Below are positions 1-6,199 of a stretch of 8,219 nt of DNA, piece by piece; position 1 is the stretch's first letter; each line of letters starts with the position of its first letter. Source of the stretch: Candidatus Atribacteria bacterium (GTDB lineage Bacteria > Atribacterota > JALVIU01); NCBI GenBank assembly GCA_027028665.1, contig JALVIU010000322.1:1-8219 (forward strand), read 5' to 3'. A model generated the notes under the pieces. The model ran no database searches. It worked only from the letters and a program-made list of their open reading frames with translations, and was not told where the DNA came from. A program made the position numbers and the translations under genes.

Positions 1-10
1 ACCTATAGTG

Positions 11-481
11 ATGCAAATAAAGACATCTTCTTCCAATGAAACAAGAAAGATAGGAAAGCTTATTGGAAAAAGAATCTCAAAACCTTTCCCTATATTGCTT
101 AGAGGAGACCTTGGTGCTGGAAAAACGATTTTTGTAAAAGGTCTTGCAGAAGGTGTAAGGGTTAGTTCTCATGTAAAGAGCCCTTCTTTTACTATACTGT
201 ATACATATGATGGCGGAAGATTTCCCATCTATCATTTTGATCTCTATAGATTGGACAAAGAGAGCATAGAAAATCTATTTTTGGAAGGATATTTTGATAG
301 AGAGGGTATTATTGTGATAGAATGGGCTGATAAACTTTCTAATATGAATTTTTTTTCGTCCTATCTTGAGATCAATTTTGTTTTTTTAGGGGAAAATCTA
401 AGAGAGCTGTCATTTTCTACCCAGGAACCCTACATAAAAGAGATTATAGAGGATGTGATAAATGAATATATTGGGAATTGA
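11..481 (+). CDS. tsaE: tRNA t6A37 biosynthesis ATPase TsaE
   Basis: P-loop ATPase that works with TsaB and TsaD in making N6-threonylcarbamoyladenosine at position 37 of ANN-decoding tRNAs. It is cytosolic. Seen in the sequence: Walker A GDLGAGKT at residues 32-39, SPSFT near 57-61, HFDLYR at 75-80 and EWADK at 104-108, all characteristic of the TsaE (YjeE) family. At 156 residues it has the usual family length. I chose ATG at 11; GTG at 8 is in frame and gives one extra residue. The start region reads TAGTGATG, so it may overlap the stop of a gene to the left, but only ten bases are visible there and no ribosome binding site can be judged. The 3' end overlaps tsaB by 20 bp, implying translational coupling. 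TsaD and TsaC are not in the window. Confidence 0.95.
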   Translation: MQIKTSSSNETRKIGKLIGKRISKPFPILLRGDLGAGKTIFVKGLAEGVRVSSHVKSPSFTILYTYDGGRFPIYHFDLYRLDKESIENLFLEGYFDREGIIVIEWADKLSNMNFFSSYLEINFVFLGENLRELSFSTQEPYIKEIIEDVINEYIGN

Positions 482-1091
482 TACCACTTCTAAAAAATTG
501 AATATAGCCTTAACAGATGGAGAAGGACTTTTTTTAGAGATGAATCTTTTAGGCCCTGTTCGTACATCAAAGAGTATAATATATACACTTTCTGAACTTT
601 TAAAGCTTGGTGATCTTGATATATCAGATATAGATGGAGTCTCAGTGATAAAAGGTCCTGGTTCTTTCACAGGATTAAAACTTGGTATGACAATGGCAAA
701 GCTTATAAGTTATATAAAAGATATCCCCCTTGTAGGGGTAACCTTATTTGAGGTGATAAAATATGTCTATAGATTTTTAGATACAGAGATAGAAATATTG
801 CTTCCGTCTCGAAAAGGTGAATTTTATTATGATGATGGAAAGAATGCTTATACTGTTATTAAAATAAATGAATTAGATAATCGTTTAGATCCTTCGCACT
901 GGATATATGTACCTACCATTGATCTAATGGACTACCTAAAAAGCAGAGGGTTTTCAAAGATATTACCTGGATGGAACTTTCACTCACATGCATATATAGC
1001 TGCTATCTTGGGAGAAGAGAAATTGCATTTTGGCGAACAAGAAGATCCCTTTAAGATAGAGCCATTATATATACGAAAATTCCCATTTTAA
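462..1091 (+). CDS. tsaB: tRNA t6A37 biosynthesis scaffold protein TsaB
   Basis: Non-catalytic ASKHA-fold partner of TsaD; the TsaB-TsaD-TsaE complex transfers threonylcarbamoyl to A37 of tRNA. Seen: N-terminal ILGIDTTS at residues 3-10 (the phosphate-1-like loop of the fold) and the family signature GPGSFTGLK at 65-73, followed by GMTMAK. At 209 residues it is near the usual 210-240. The C-terminal half is weakly conserved, as is normal for this family. The ATG at 462 lies inside the last codons of tsaE, so ribosomes finishing tsaE probably restart here. The gene ends 15 bp before the -35 box of the hrcA promoter, and I see no convincing terminator between them, so some readthrough into the heat-shock operon is possible. 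rimI, often next to tsaB elsewhere, is not here. Confidence 0.94.
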   Translation: MNILGIDTTSKKLNIALTDGEGLFLEMNLLGPVRTSKSIIYTLSELLKLGDLDISDIDGVSVIKGPGSFTGLKLGMTMAKLISYIKDIPLVGVTLFEVIKYVYRFLDTEIEILLPSRKGEFYYDDGKNAYTVIKINELDNRLDPSHWIYVPTIDLMDYLKSRGFSKILPGWNFHSHAYIAAILGEEKLHFGEQEDPFKIEPLYIRKFPF

Positions 1092-1106
1092 AGGGAAAAA
1101 TGCCTA

Positions 1107-1135
1107 TTGACTTTTTGTTCAAAGAGTGGTATATT
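1107..1135 (+). promoter_or_regulatory. Sigma-A-type promoter of the hrcA-grpE-dnaJ operon
   Basis: TTGACT at 1107-1112 and TATATT at 1130-1135, separated by 17 nt, are each one mismatch from the housekeeping consensus (TTGACA, TATAAT). Transcription should begin near 1141-1143, which places the CIRCE operator within the first 35 transcribed bases. It is the only good promoter match I see before hrcA. Confidence 0.8.
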
Positions 1136-1145
1136 AATAATAGAA

Positions 1146-1172
1146 TTAGCAGATTAATATGGAGAGTGCTAA
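1146..1172 (+). promoter_or_regulatory. CIRCE operator (HrcA binding site)
   Basis: The right arm GAGTGCTAA at 1164-1172 is a perfect match to the CIRCE consensus TTAGCACTC-N9-GAGTGCTAA. The left arm TTAGCAGAT at 1146-1154 matches six of nine positions, with GAT in place of CTC. The arm spacing is exactly 9 nt. It sits just downstream of the predicted transcription start and 15 nt before the hrcA ATG, the usual place for autoregulation by HrcA. At high temperature HrcA loses DNA binding when GroEL is busy with unfolded proteins (family knowledge). The decayed left arm may weaken repression. Confidence 0.88.
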
Positions 1173-1187
1173 AAAGAGGTGATACAT

Positions 1188-2222
1188 ATGCTTACGGAAA
1201 GACAACGGAATATATTAAAAGCAGTAATTCAGTCACATATTCGTACCGCCTCTCCTGTAAGTTCAAAGCATATATATGAAAAGTTTAATATAGGAGTGAG
1301 CCCTGCAACTATTAGAAATGAGATGCAGCACTTGGAAGAGATGGGGTATCTTTATCAACCTCACACTTCATCTGGAAGGATTCCTACAGAAAAGGGGTAT
1401 AAGTTTTATATAGAACACTTAATGGAAGGAAAAAAACTTTCTCCTTTAGAAAAAAGAAAGATTATAAAGGAATTCTCTGATCAGGATGAAAATATTGAGG
1501 AAATAGTAAAGAAAACTGCTTATTTTCTTTCAGATCTTGCAGACAATGTAGGGATAATTATTGCACCAAAATTATTTAATACACCTGTTATTAAAATTGA
1601 ACTTATTCTTTTATCGGAAAAAAGGATTTTTGCTATTTTAGTATTAAAAGGAGGTATCACCCTTGATAAGGTACTTACGGTGAGAGACAGTGTTACCCAG
1701 GAGGAACTTGATAGAATATCAAGTAGATTAAATACCTTAATCTATGGTAAAACTCTTTTAGATATTAGAGGATATTATTTGGAAGAGATAATTACAGAAC
1801 TTGTAAAATTTGATAGACTTATAAGAAAGCTTAAAAAAGTGCTTGAAGAGTTCTTTAGATTAGCAGAAGAGAAGATCGTTTATCTTGAAGGACTTTCTAA
1901 TATTGTTTCAAAACCAGAATTTGAAGATGCAGAATATATAAAGCATATATTATATATACTAGATGATAAAGACCTCTTAAATACTATAATTGAGCAAAAG
2001 AATAAAGACTTTGGAAAGAGAATAAATGTTATTATGGGAAGTGAGATAGATAAAGAATTTTTAAAGGGGTGTTCTCTTGTGGTAGCTTCTTATAATTTTC
2101 ATGGATTTAGAGTGGGTAATATAGGTGTATTAGGTCCATTACGAATGGATTACTCTAAGGTAGTTTCTGTTGTAGATTTTATTTCAGAGACACTTACGAA
2201 ATATCTTGATAAGACTATGTAA
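1188..2222 (+). CDS. hrcA: Heat-inducible transcription repressor HrcA
   Basis: Dimeric repressor of class I heat-shock genes that binds CIRCE; its activity depends on GroEL. Seen: an N-terminal winged-helix domain at about residues 1-78 with LTERQRNIL, the recognition region SPATIRNEM at 38-46 and SSGRIPTEKGY at 61-71, then the long regulatory domain, and a C-terminal GPLRMDYSKVVSVVDF segment typical of HrcA. At 344 residues it has the usual length. I chose ATG at 1188 because the ribosome binding site GAGGTGAT lies at 1176-1183 with good spacing. The in-frame GTG at 1179 lies inside that site and would add three residues. It is the first gene of hrcA-grpE-dnaJ and, having a CIRCE in front, should repress itself. 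Confidence 0.97.
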   Translation: MLTERQRNILKAVIQSHIRTASPVSSKHIYEKFNIGVSPATIRNEMQHLEEMGYLYQPHTSSGRIPTEKGYKFYIEHLMEGKKLSPLEKRKIIKEFSDQDENIEEIVKKTAYFLSDLADNVGIIIAPKLFNTPVIKIELILLSEKRIFAILVLKGGITLDKVLTVRDSVTQEELDRISSRLNTLIYGKTLLDIRGYYLEEIITELVKFDRLIRKLKKVLEEFFRLAEEKIVYLEGLSNIVSKPEFEDAEYIKHILYILDDKDLLNTIIEQKNKDFGKRINVIMGSEIDKEFLKGCSLVVASYNFHGFRVGNIGVLGPLRMDYSKVVSVVDFISETLTKYLDKTM

Positions 2223-2240
2223 TAGGTGAGGTGATAAAAA

Positions 2241-2873
2241 GTGAGCACAGAAAAAAATAATAAAAGAGAGCAAAAAATATATGAAGAACTTGAAAAAGAG
2301 GAGCTTATAAAACTTTTGGAAGAAAAGGATAAACTTTTAAGTCAACAGAAAGAGTTAATAGATGCTCTACAGAAAGAATTGGAAGAAAAGGAGAAGACAA
2401 AAGAGGAGTATCTTGATTATTTGAAGAGACTCCAGGCAGATTTTGATAACTTTAGAAGAAGAGTAGAGAAAGAGAAAAAAGATATTATACAGTTTGCAAA
2501 TGAGGAATTAATTAAGAAATTTTTAAATGTTCTTGACAATCTTGAGAGGGCTGAAGATGCAGCCAAAAAGACAAATGATATAAAGGCACTTATCGAGGGT
2601 ATAGATGCTATAATAAAACAGTTCAAAAAGATATTAGAAGATGAAGGGGTAAAACCTATAAAATCTGTAGGGGAAAAGTTTGACCCAAATCTTCATCATG
2701 CAATGGCAAAGGTAGAAACAAATGAATATCCAGATGAAACAGTAATAGAAGAACTTCAGAAAGGATATTATTACAAATCTCGAGTCCTTAGACCTTCTTT
2801 AGTAAAAGTATCAAAAGCAATAGAAAAAACAGAAAAAATAAAGGAAGAGGAGCAAGAAGAGGATAGTGAATAG
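2241..2873 (+). CDS. grpE: Nucleotide exchange factor GrpE
   Basis: Co-chaperone that releases ADP from DnaK and so lets substrate go; in some bacteria its long helices act as a thermosensor. Seen: a highly charged N-terminal helix with coiled-coil character over about residues 10-100, containing LKRLQADFDNFRRR at 61-74; LDNLERA at 98-104; then the compact C-terminal domain with GVKPIKSVGEKFDPNLHHAM (136-155) and GYYYKSRVLRPSLVKVS (175-191). An acidic Lys/Glu-rich tail follows. At 210 residues it is normal. The start is GTG at 2241, preceded by GAGGTGAT at 2228-2235, 5 nt away. The gap to hrcA is 18 nt and to dnaJ 14 nt, so the three are co-transcribed. Confidence 0.97.
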   Translation: MSTEKNNKREQKIYEELEKEELIKLLEEKDKLLSQQKELIDALQKELEEKEKTKEEYLDYLKRLQADFDNFRRRVEKEKKDIIQFANEELIKKFLNVLDNLERAEDAAKKTNDIKALIEGIDAIIKQFKKILEDEGVKPIKSVGEKFDPNLHHAMAKVETNEYPDETVIEELQKGYYYKSRVLRPSLVKVSKAIEKTEKIKEEEQEEDSE

Positions 2874-2887
2874 GTGGGTGATAGGAT

Positions 2888-4021
2888 ATGCCGAAGAAAG
2901 ATTATTATGAGATATTGGGGATACCAAGAGATGCATCTTATGAGGATATAAAAAGGTCTTATAGAAGGCTTGCTAAACTTTATCACCCTGATGCGAATCC
3001 TTCTCCAGATGCTACGGAAAAATTTAAAGAGATAAACGAGGCTTATGAAGTATTAAGTGATCCTAGTAAACGAGCTAATTATGACAGATATGGAAATACT
3101 AAAGGGCCTTCTTTTGAAGGTGGCTTTGGTGGTGGATTTGATGTAGATGATCTATTTGGTGGATTTGAAAATATATTTGATATGTTTTTTGGAGGAGAGA
3201 GAAGAGAAGAAAGAAAGACAAGGGCAAAAGAAGGGAGTTCTCTTCAATATACCCTTACCATAACATTTAGAGAAGCAGCCCTTGGTACAGAAAAAGAAAT
3301 AGAATATACAAAATATGATACATGTCCTATATGTAACGGAACAGGTGTAAAACCTGGAACAAGCCCGAGAACCTGTCCTACTTGCAGAGGTAGAGGAAGG
3401 GTAAGAGAGGTTCAGCGTACGATATTTGGTGAGTTTTCTTCTATACATACCTGTCCTACATGTCATGGTACAGGTGTAATTGTGGATAACCCTTGTGAAA
3501 ATTGTAAAGGAACTGGGCGTGTGAAAATTAAGAAAAAAATAAATATTACTATTCCTCCAGGCATAGAAAATGGTACACGTCTTAGGTTTAAAGGAGGGGG
3601 AGATAAAGGCGAGAGGGGAGGAGACCCAGGAGATCTCTTTATTCTCGTACATGTAAATGATGATCCTGTATTTGAAAGAGATGGGTTAGATATTATATAT
3701 CGTGCTAAGATTGGTATAGTCACTGCATCTTTAGGAGGAATTATAGAGGTCCCTACTTTGTACGGAAAGGAAGCCCTGGAGATCCCTCCAGGCACTCAAA
3801 GTGGGAAGGTTTTTAAATTAAAAGGTAAAGGAATAAGAGCTTCTCGTAATAGAGTGGGAGATGAGGTTGTAATTGTAAACATTGAAGTACCTACGAGACT
3901 TTCTAAGCATGCTAGAGAGTTATTATTAGAATTGGGACAGGAATTGGGAGAAAAGACTGTAGCCAGGGGAAATGGTAAATTTATAAATAGGGTTAAGAAT
4001 GTATTCAAAGGAGGTTCTTAA
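2888..4021 (+). CDS. dnaJ: Chaperone protein DnaJ (type I Hsp40)
   Basis: J-domain co-chaperone that delivers unfolded proteins to DnaK and stimulates its ATPase. Domains seen in order: J domain about 5-69 with HPD at 33-35; a Gly/Phe-rich linker about 73-103; a zinc-binding region with four CxxCxGxG repeats (Cys pairs 146/149, 163/166, 189/192, 203/206); then the two beta-rich substrate-binding domains with [20 protein letters not shown] and, later, [18 protein letters not shown]. All key residues are present and the 377-residue length is typical of a full type I DnaJ. The start is ATG at 2888 with GGGTGAT at 2876-2882, 5 nt away. dnaK, the partner, usually sits between grpE and dnaJ but is not in this window. 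Its stop codon overlaps the proposed start of rsmE by one base. Confidence 0.98.
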   Translation: MPKKDYYEILGIPRDASYEDIKRSYRRLAKLYHPDANPSPDATEKFKEINEAYEVLSDPSKRANYDRYGNTKGPSFEGGFGGGFDVDDLFGGFENIFDMFFGGERREERKTRAKEGSSLQYTLTITFREAALGTEKEIEYTKYDTCPICNGTGVKPGTSPRTCPTCRGRGRVREVQRTIFGEFSSIHTCPTCHGTGVIVDNPCENCKGTGRVKIKKKINITIPPGIENGTRLRFKGGGDKGERGGDPGDLFILVHVNDDPVFERDGLDIIYRAKIGIVTASLGGIIEVPTLYGKEALEIPPGTQSGKVFKLKGKGIRASRNRVGDEVVIVNIEVPTRLSKHARELLLELGQELGEKTVARGNGKFINRVKNVFKGGS

Positions 4022-4023
4022 TC
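4007..4023 (+). promoter_or_regulatory. Shine-Dalgarno and proposed AUC start of rsmE
   Basis: AAAGGAGG at 4007-4014 is the strongest ribosome binding site match in this part of the window, and lies within the last dnaJ codons. Six bases later comes ATC at 4021-4023, overlapping the dnaJ stop as TAATC. No ATG, GTG or TTG in the rsmE frame occurs between the upstream in-frame stop (3994-3996) and ATG 4282. Placement of the site therefore supports ATC as the initiator, as inference. Confidence 0.65.
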
Positions 4024-4731
4024 GGCGTATTTTTTGTAAAGATAAGTGGGATTGCAGGGAAAATAGAAGGGAAAGATGCATATCACCTACTTAAGGTTTT
4101 AAGGCTTAAAGTAGGTGATATTTTTGATTTTATAGATCAAAATGGAGCAAAAGGAAGGGCTCTTATTACCTCTGTTTCAGGCTATGCTTCACTTTCTTTT
4201 CGTGTACTTGAAAAAGAAGATTATAATCCTGAATTTCCCTTTAATTTAACCCTTGCCCAGTCTATTATTAAAGGAAAGGCAATGACACATCTCTTGAGAG
4301 GAACTACTGAGCTTGGTGTAAAGTATATTATACCCATTATTTCAAAAAGAACAGTGGTAAGAGAAGTAAATATAAAAAGATGGAAGATGGTCGTGGAAGA
4401 AGCATCTAAACAGTCTTTTAGGCTTGTCACTCCCGAGGTATTTTCTCCTGTATATCTTGATTCTTTTTTAAGAGAAACAAATGACTATGACCTAAAGCTT
4501 ATTTTTTCTCCATATTCAAAGTTGCATATAAGGGTATTTCTGGAAAATGTATCTATGCCTAAAAATCTTTTGTGTCTTATAGGCCCAGAAGGGGGATTTA
4601 CAGAAGATGAAGTAGAGAAGGCAGAAAATGTAGGTTTTATTTCAATTAACTTGGGTAGGAGGATTTTACGGGCAGAAACTGCTCCTCTTGCAATTTTTTC
4701 CATTTTAGAATACAAGTGGGGTCAATATTGA
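4021..4731 (+). CDS. rsmE: 16S rRNA (uracil1498-N3)-methyltransferase RsmE, non-canonical AUC start
   Basis: SPOUT-class enzyme that uses S-adenosylmethionine to methylate N3 of U1498 in 16S rRNA, near the decoding site. Starting at ATC 4021 gives 236 residues, close to the usual 240-250. The N-terminal PUA-like region reads VFFV then YHLLKVLRLKVGD (residues 21-33), matching the family's HHLLRVLRLKVGD-like motif. The catalytic knot has EASKQS at 127-132, GPEGG at 188-192 and LGRRILRAETA at 211-221. The first in-frame ATG, at 4282, would discard the whole N-terminal domain, so it is unlikely to be the start. Beginning at ATC leaves M-GVFFV, which lines up with the M-x-RFFV start of relatives. 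A strong Shine-Dalgarno precedes it. The stop overlaps the mtaB start. A terminator-like hairpin lies within codons 20-34. Function is sure; the start codon is inferred. Confidence 0.9.
   Translation: MGVFFVKISGIAGKIEGKDAYHLLKVLRLKVGDIFDFIDQNGAKGRALITSVSGYASLSFRVLEKEDYNPEFPFNLTLAQSIIKGKAMTHLLRGTTELGVKYIIPIISKRTVVREVNIKRWKMVVEEASKQSFRLVTPEVFSPVYLDSFLRETNDYDLKLIFSPYSKLHIRVFLENVSMPKNLLCLIGPEGGFTEDEVEKAENVGFISINLGRRILRAETAPLAIFSILEYKWGQY
4080..4125 (+). promoter_or_regulatory. Hairpin with U-run inside rsmE: possible internal terminator or attenuator
   Basis: The 13-nt arm 4080-4092 (ATATCACCTACTT) is the exact reverse complement of 4109-4121. Three further pairs (4093-4095 with 4105-4107) extend the stem across a single bulged A at 4108, leaving a 9-nt loop. 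The stem is followed by a run of five T at 4121-4125, the first of which is in the stem, then GATTTT. This has the form of an intrinsic terminator placed at codons 20-34 of rsmE. The stem is AT-rich, so its strength in a thermophile is uncertain. The encoded segment is also a conserved RsmE motif, so protein constraint may partly explain it. Confidence 0.4.
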
Positions 4732-5996
4732 AAATAGCATATAAAACCCTGGGATGTAAGGTAAATCAATATGAAACATTTGCTATAATAGAAGAATTTC
4801 GTCATAGAGGCTTTGAAATTGTAGATTTTGGAGAAGATGCGGATATATATATCATAAATACCTGTGCTGTTACACATATTGCAGAAAAGAAATCTCGCCA
4901 AATGATAAGACATGCAGCAGGAAAGGGGTATACTATTGTAACAGGGTGTGGAGTAGATAATGATCCTCTTTCTTATTTTTCTATAGAAGGCGTTGACCTT
5001 GTAGTAGGGAATACTTATAAAAACTTGATTTTTGCACTTGCTAAAGAGAAGATTAGGGGTGTATTTACATATAGAGAGTGGAAAAGGAGCTATACATATT
5101 TTTCATCTCCTCCTTATGCAGGGAAAACAAGGGTATATATAAAGATTCAAGATGGATGTAATAGATTTTGTACATATTGTAAAATTCCTTATTTTAGGGG
5201 AAATGAGAGGTCGAGAGATCCAGAAGATGTATTTTTTGAAGTAGAATCATTTTTAAAGAAGGGATATAAGGAAATTATCCTTTTGGGTATTAATGTGGGC
5301 ACCTATAATTTTAGGGGTTACCATTTAGGAAACCTTATATCCGATCTGGATAAACTAAATGGTAATTTTTGGTTAAGACTCACATCTATTGAGCCAGAAA
5401 ATATTAAATCTCTTCTTCCATACATAGTAAGTGCAAAGAAATTTGTACCACATATACATATACCTCTTCAAAGTGGAGATAATATCATCTTAAATAAAAT
5501 GCATAGGGGATATACAAGGGAATTTTATAGGGATGTCATACAAACAGTAAGAGAGAATATAGAAGAGGTATCCATTACTTCAGATGTAATAGTAGGTTTT
5601 CCTGGTGAAAAGAAAGAATATTTCATAAACACATATAATTTAATAGATGAATTAAAGCTTTACAAATTTCATATATTCCCTTATTCTAAAAGAAAAGGGA
5701 CGGCTGCATATTATATGAAAGATAATATATCAAAGGCAGAGAAAACAAAAAGGGTAAAGATCTTAGAAGATTTAAAAGAAAGACTCATGAATGACTATCA
5801 CAAAAGATTTATTGGAAGGAAAGTAGAGGTTTTGGTAGAAGGGGAAAAGGATGGCATGTACTATGGAATGACTCCATACTATTTTAGAGTTTATATAGAT
5901 AAGAATTCTTTTGTTTCAAGTAACTCTTTTTACCATGTCGATATTTTAGAAATATACAGAGATGGTTTGAAAGGGGAAATATATAATAGGAGGTAG
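4728..5996 (+). CDS. mtaB: tRNA t6A37 methylthiotransferase MtaB
   Basis: Radical-SAM enzyme that converts t6A37 to ms2t6A37 in tRNAs, carrying two [4Fe-4S] clusters. Seen: the N-terminal MTTase domain with KTLGCKVNQYE and cysteines C10, C46 (NTCAV) and C74 (TGC); the radical-SAM motif CNRFCTYC with C144, C148 and C151 followed by KIPYFRG; SDVIVGFPGE near the end of the barrel; and a C-terminal TRAM-like RNA-binding segment over roughly the last 60 residues. KTLGCKVNQ favours MtaB over MiaB or RimO. I chose TTG at 4728 (422 residues), since MKIAYKTLGC matches the family start and GTGGGGT lies 5 nt upstream. In-frame GTG at 4716 would add four residues. The TTG overlaps the rsmE stop as TTGA. 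It acts on the product of the TsaB/TsaD/TsaE system encoded upstream. Confidence 0.94.
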   Translation: MKIAYKTLGCKVNQYETFAIIEEFRHRGFEIVDFGEDADIYIINTCAVTHIAEKKSRQMIRHAAGKGYTIVTGCGVDNDPLSYFSIEGVDLVVGNTYKNLIFALAKEKIRGVFTYREWKRSYTYFSSPPYAGKTRVYIKIQDGCNRFCTYCKIPYFRGNERSRDPEDVFFEVESFLKKGYKEIILLGINVGTYNFRGYHLGNLISDLDKLNGNFWLRLTSIEPENIKSLLPYIVSAKKFVPHIHIPLQSGDNIILNKMHRGYTREFYRDVIQTVRENIEEVSITSDVIVGFPGEKKEYFINTYNLIDELKLYKFHIFPYSKRKGTAAYYMKDNISKAEKTKRVKILEDLKERLMNDYHKRFIGRKVEVLVEGEKDGMYYGMTPYYFRVYIDKNSFVSSNSFYHVDILEIYRDGLKGEIYNRR

Positions 5997-5999
5997 ATT

Positions 6000-6194
6000 A
6001 TGGAGGTAACTTTTCAAGGAAATATACAGAATCTCGATATACCTCATAAGATAAAAGTAAAGGATCTCTATAATAAATTGGGACTTAGCCCCGAGGAATA
6101 TCTTATTTTAAAGGATGGAAAACTTATAACACATGATAAATATTTAGATCCAGAAGATAAGATAAGAATAGTGAAAGTTGTATCAGGAGGTTAG
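6000..6194 (+). CDS. ThiS/MoaD-family sulfur carrier, probable TtuB
   Basis: A 64-residue ubiquitin-like protein ending in VVSGG. The C-terminal Gly-Gly is the hallmark of carriers that are adenylated by an E1-like enzyme and then hold sulfur as a thiocarboxylate. Length, the KVKDLYNKLGLSPEEYLIL segment and the LITHDKYLDPEDKIRIVKVVSGG tail (residues 42-64) fit the ThiS/MoaD/TtuB fold. Sequence alone does not separate TtuB from ThiS or MoaD. The position 2 nt before ttuA makes tRNA 2-thiolation the likely role, and no thiamine or molybdopterin genes are nearby. ATG at 6000 has AGGAGG at 5988-5993, six bases away, which overlaps the end of mtaB. The activating enzyme (TtuC-like) and the sulfur donor are not in the window; they may be shared with other pathways. 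Confidence 0.88.
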   Translation: MEVTFQGNIQNLDIPHKIKVKDLYNKLGLSPEEYLILKDGKLITHDKYLDPEDKIRIVKVVSGG

Positions 6195-6199
6195 AGTTG
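6183..6199 (+). promoter_or_regulatory. Ribosome binding site of ttuA built from the carrier's Gly-Gly codons
   Basis: TCA GGA GGT TAG (6183-6194) encodes the Ser-Gly-Gly tail and stop of the sulfur carrier. The AGGAGG within it (6185-6190) lies six bases before the TTG start of ttuA at 6197. One short stretch therefore provides both the functional C-terminus of the carrier and the initiation signal for its partner enzyme. Confidence 0.75.

Noticed and set aside
1179-1187. GTG at 1179 as the hrcA start
   Set aside because: It lies inside the GAGGTGAT ribosome binding site that serves ATG 1188.
3152-3652. 166-codon open frame on the minus strand opposite dnaJ, rich in Cys
   Set aside because: The cysteines and length are a by-product of the antisense of the dnaJ zinc-finger coding region; dnaJ itself is fully conserved, and no promoter or ribosome binding site supports the reverse frame.
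4282-4731. ATG at 4282 as the start of rsmE
   Set aside because: It would remove 87 residues including the conserved YHLLKVLRLKVGD region, has no good ribosome binding site and leaves a 260-bp gap that is open and family-like in the same frame.
4842-4853. 12-bp palindrome GATATATATATC in mtaB
   Set aside because: A simple alternating AT run encoding Asp-Ile-Tyr-Ile-Ile; no loop or T-run and expected in AT-rich coding sequence.
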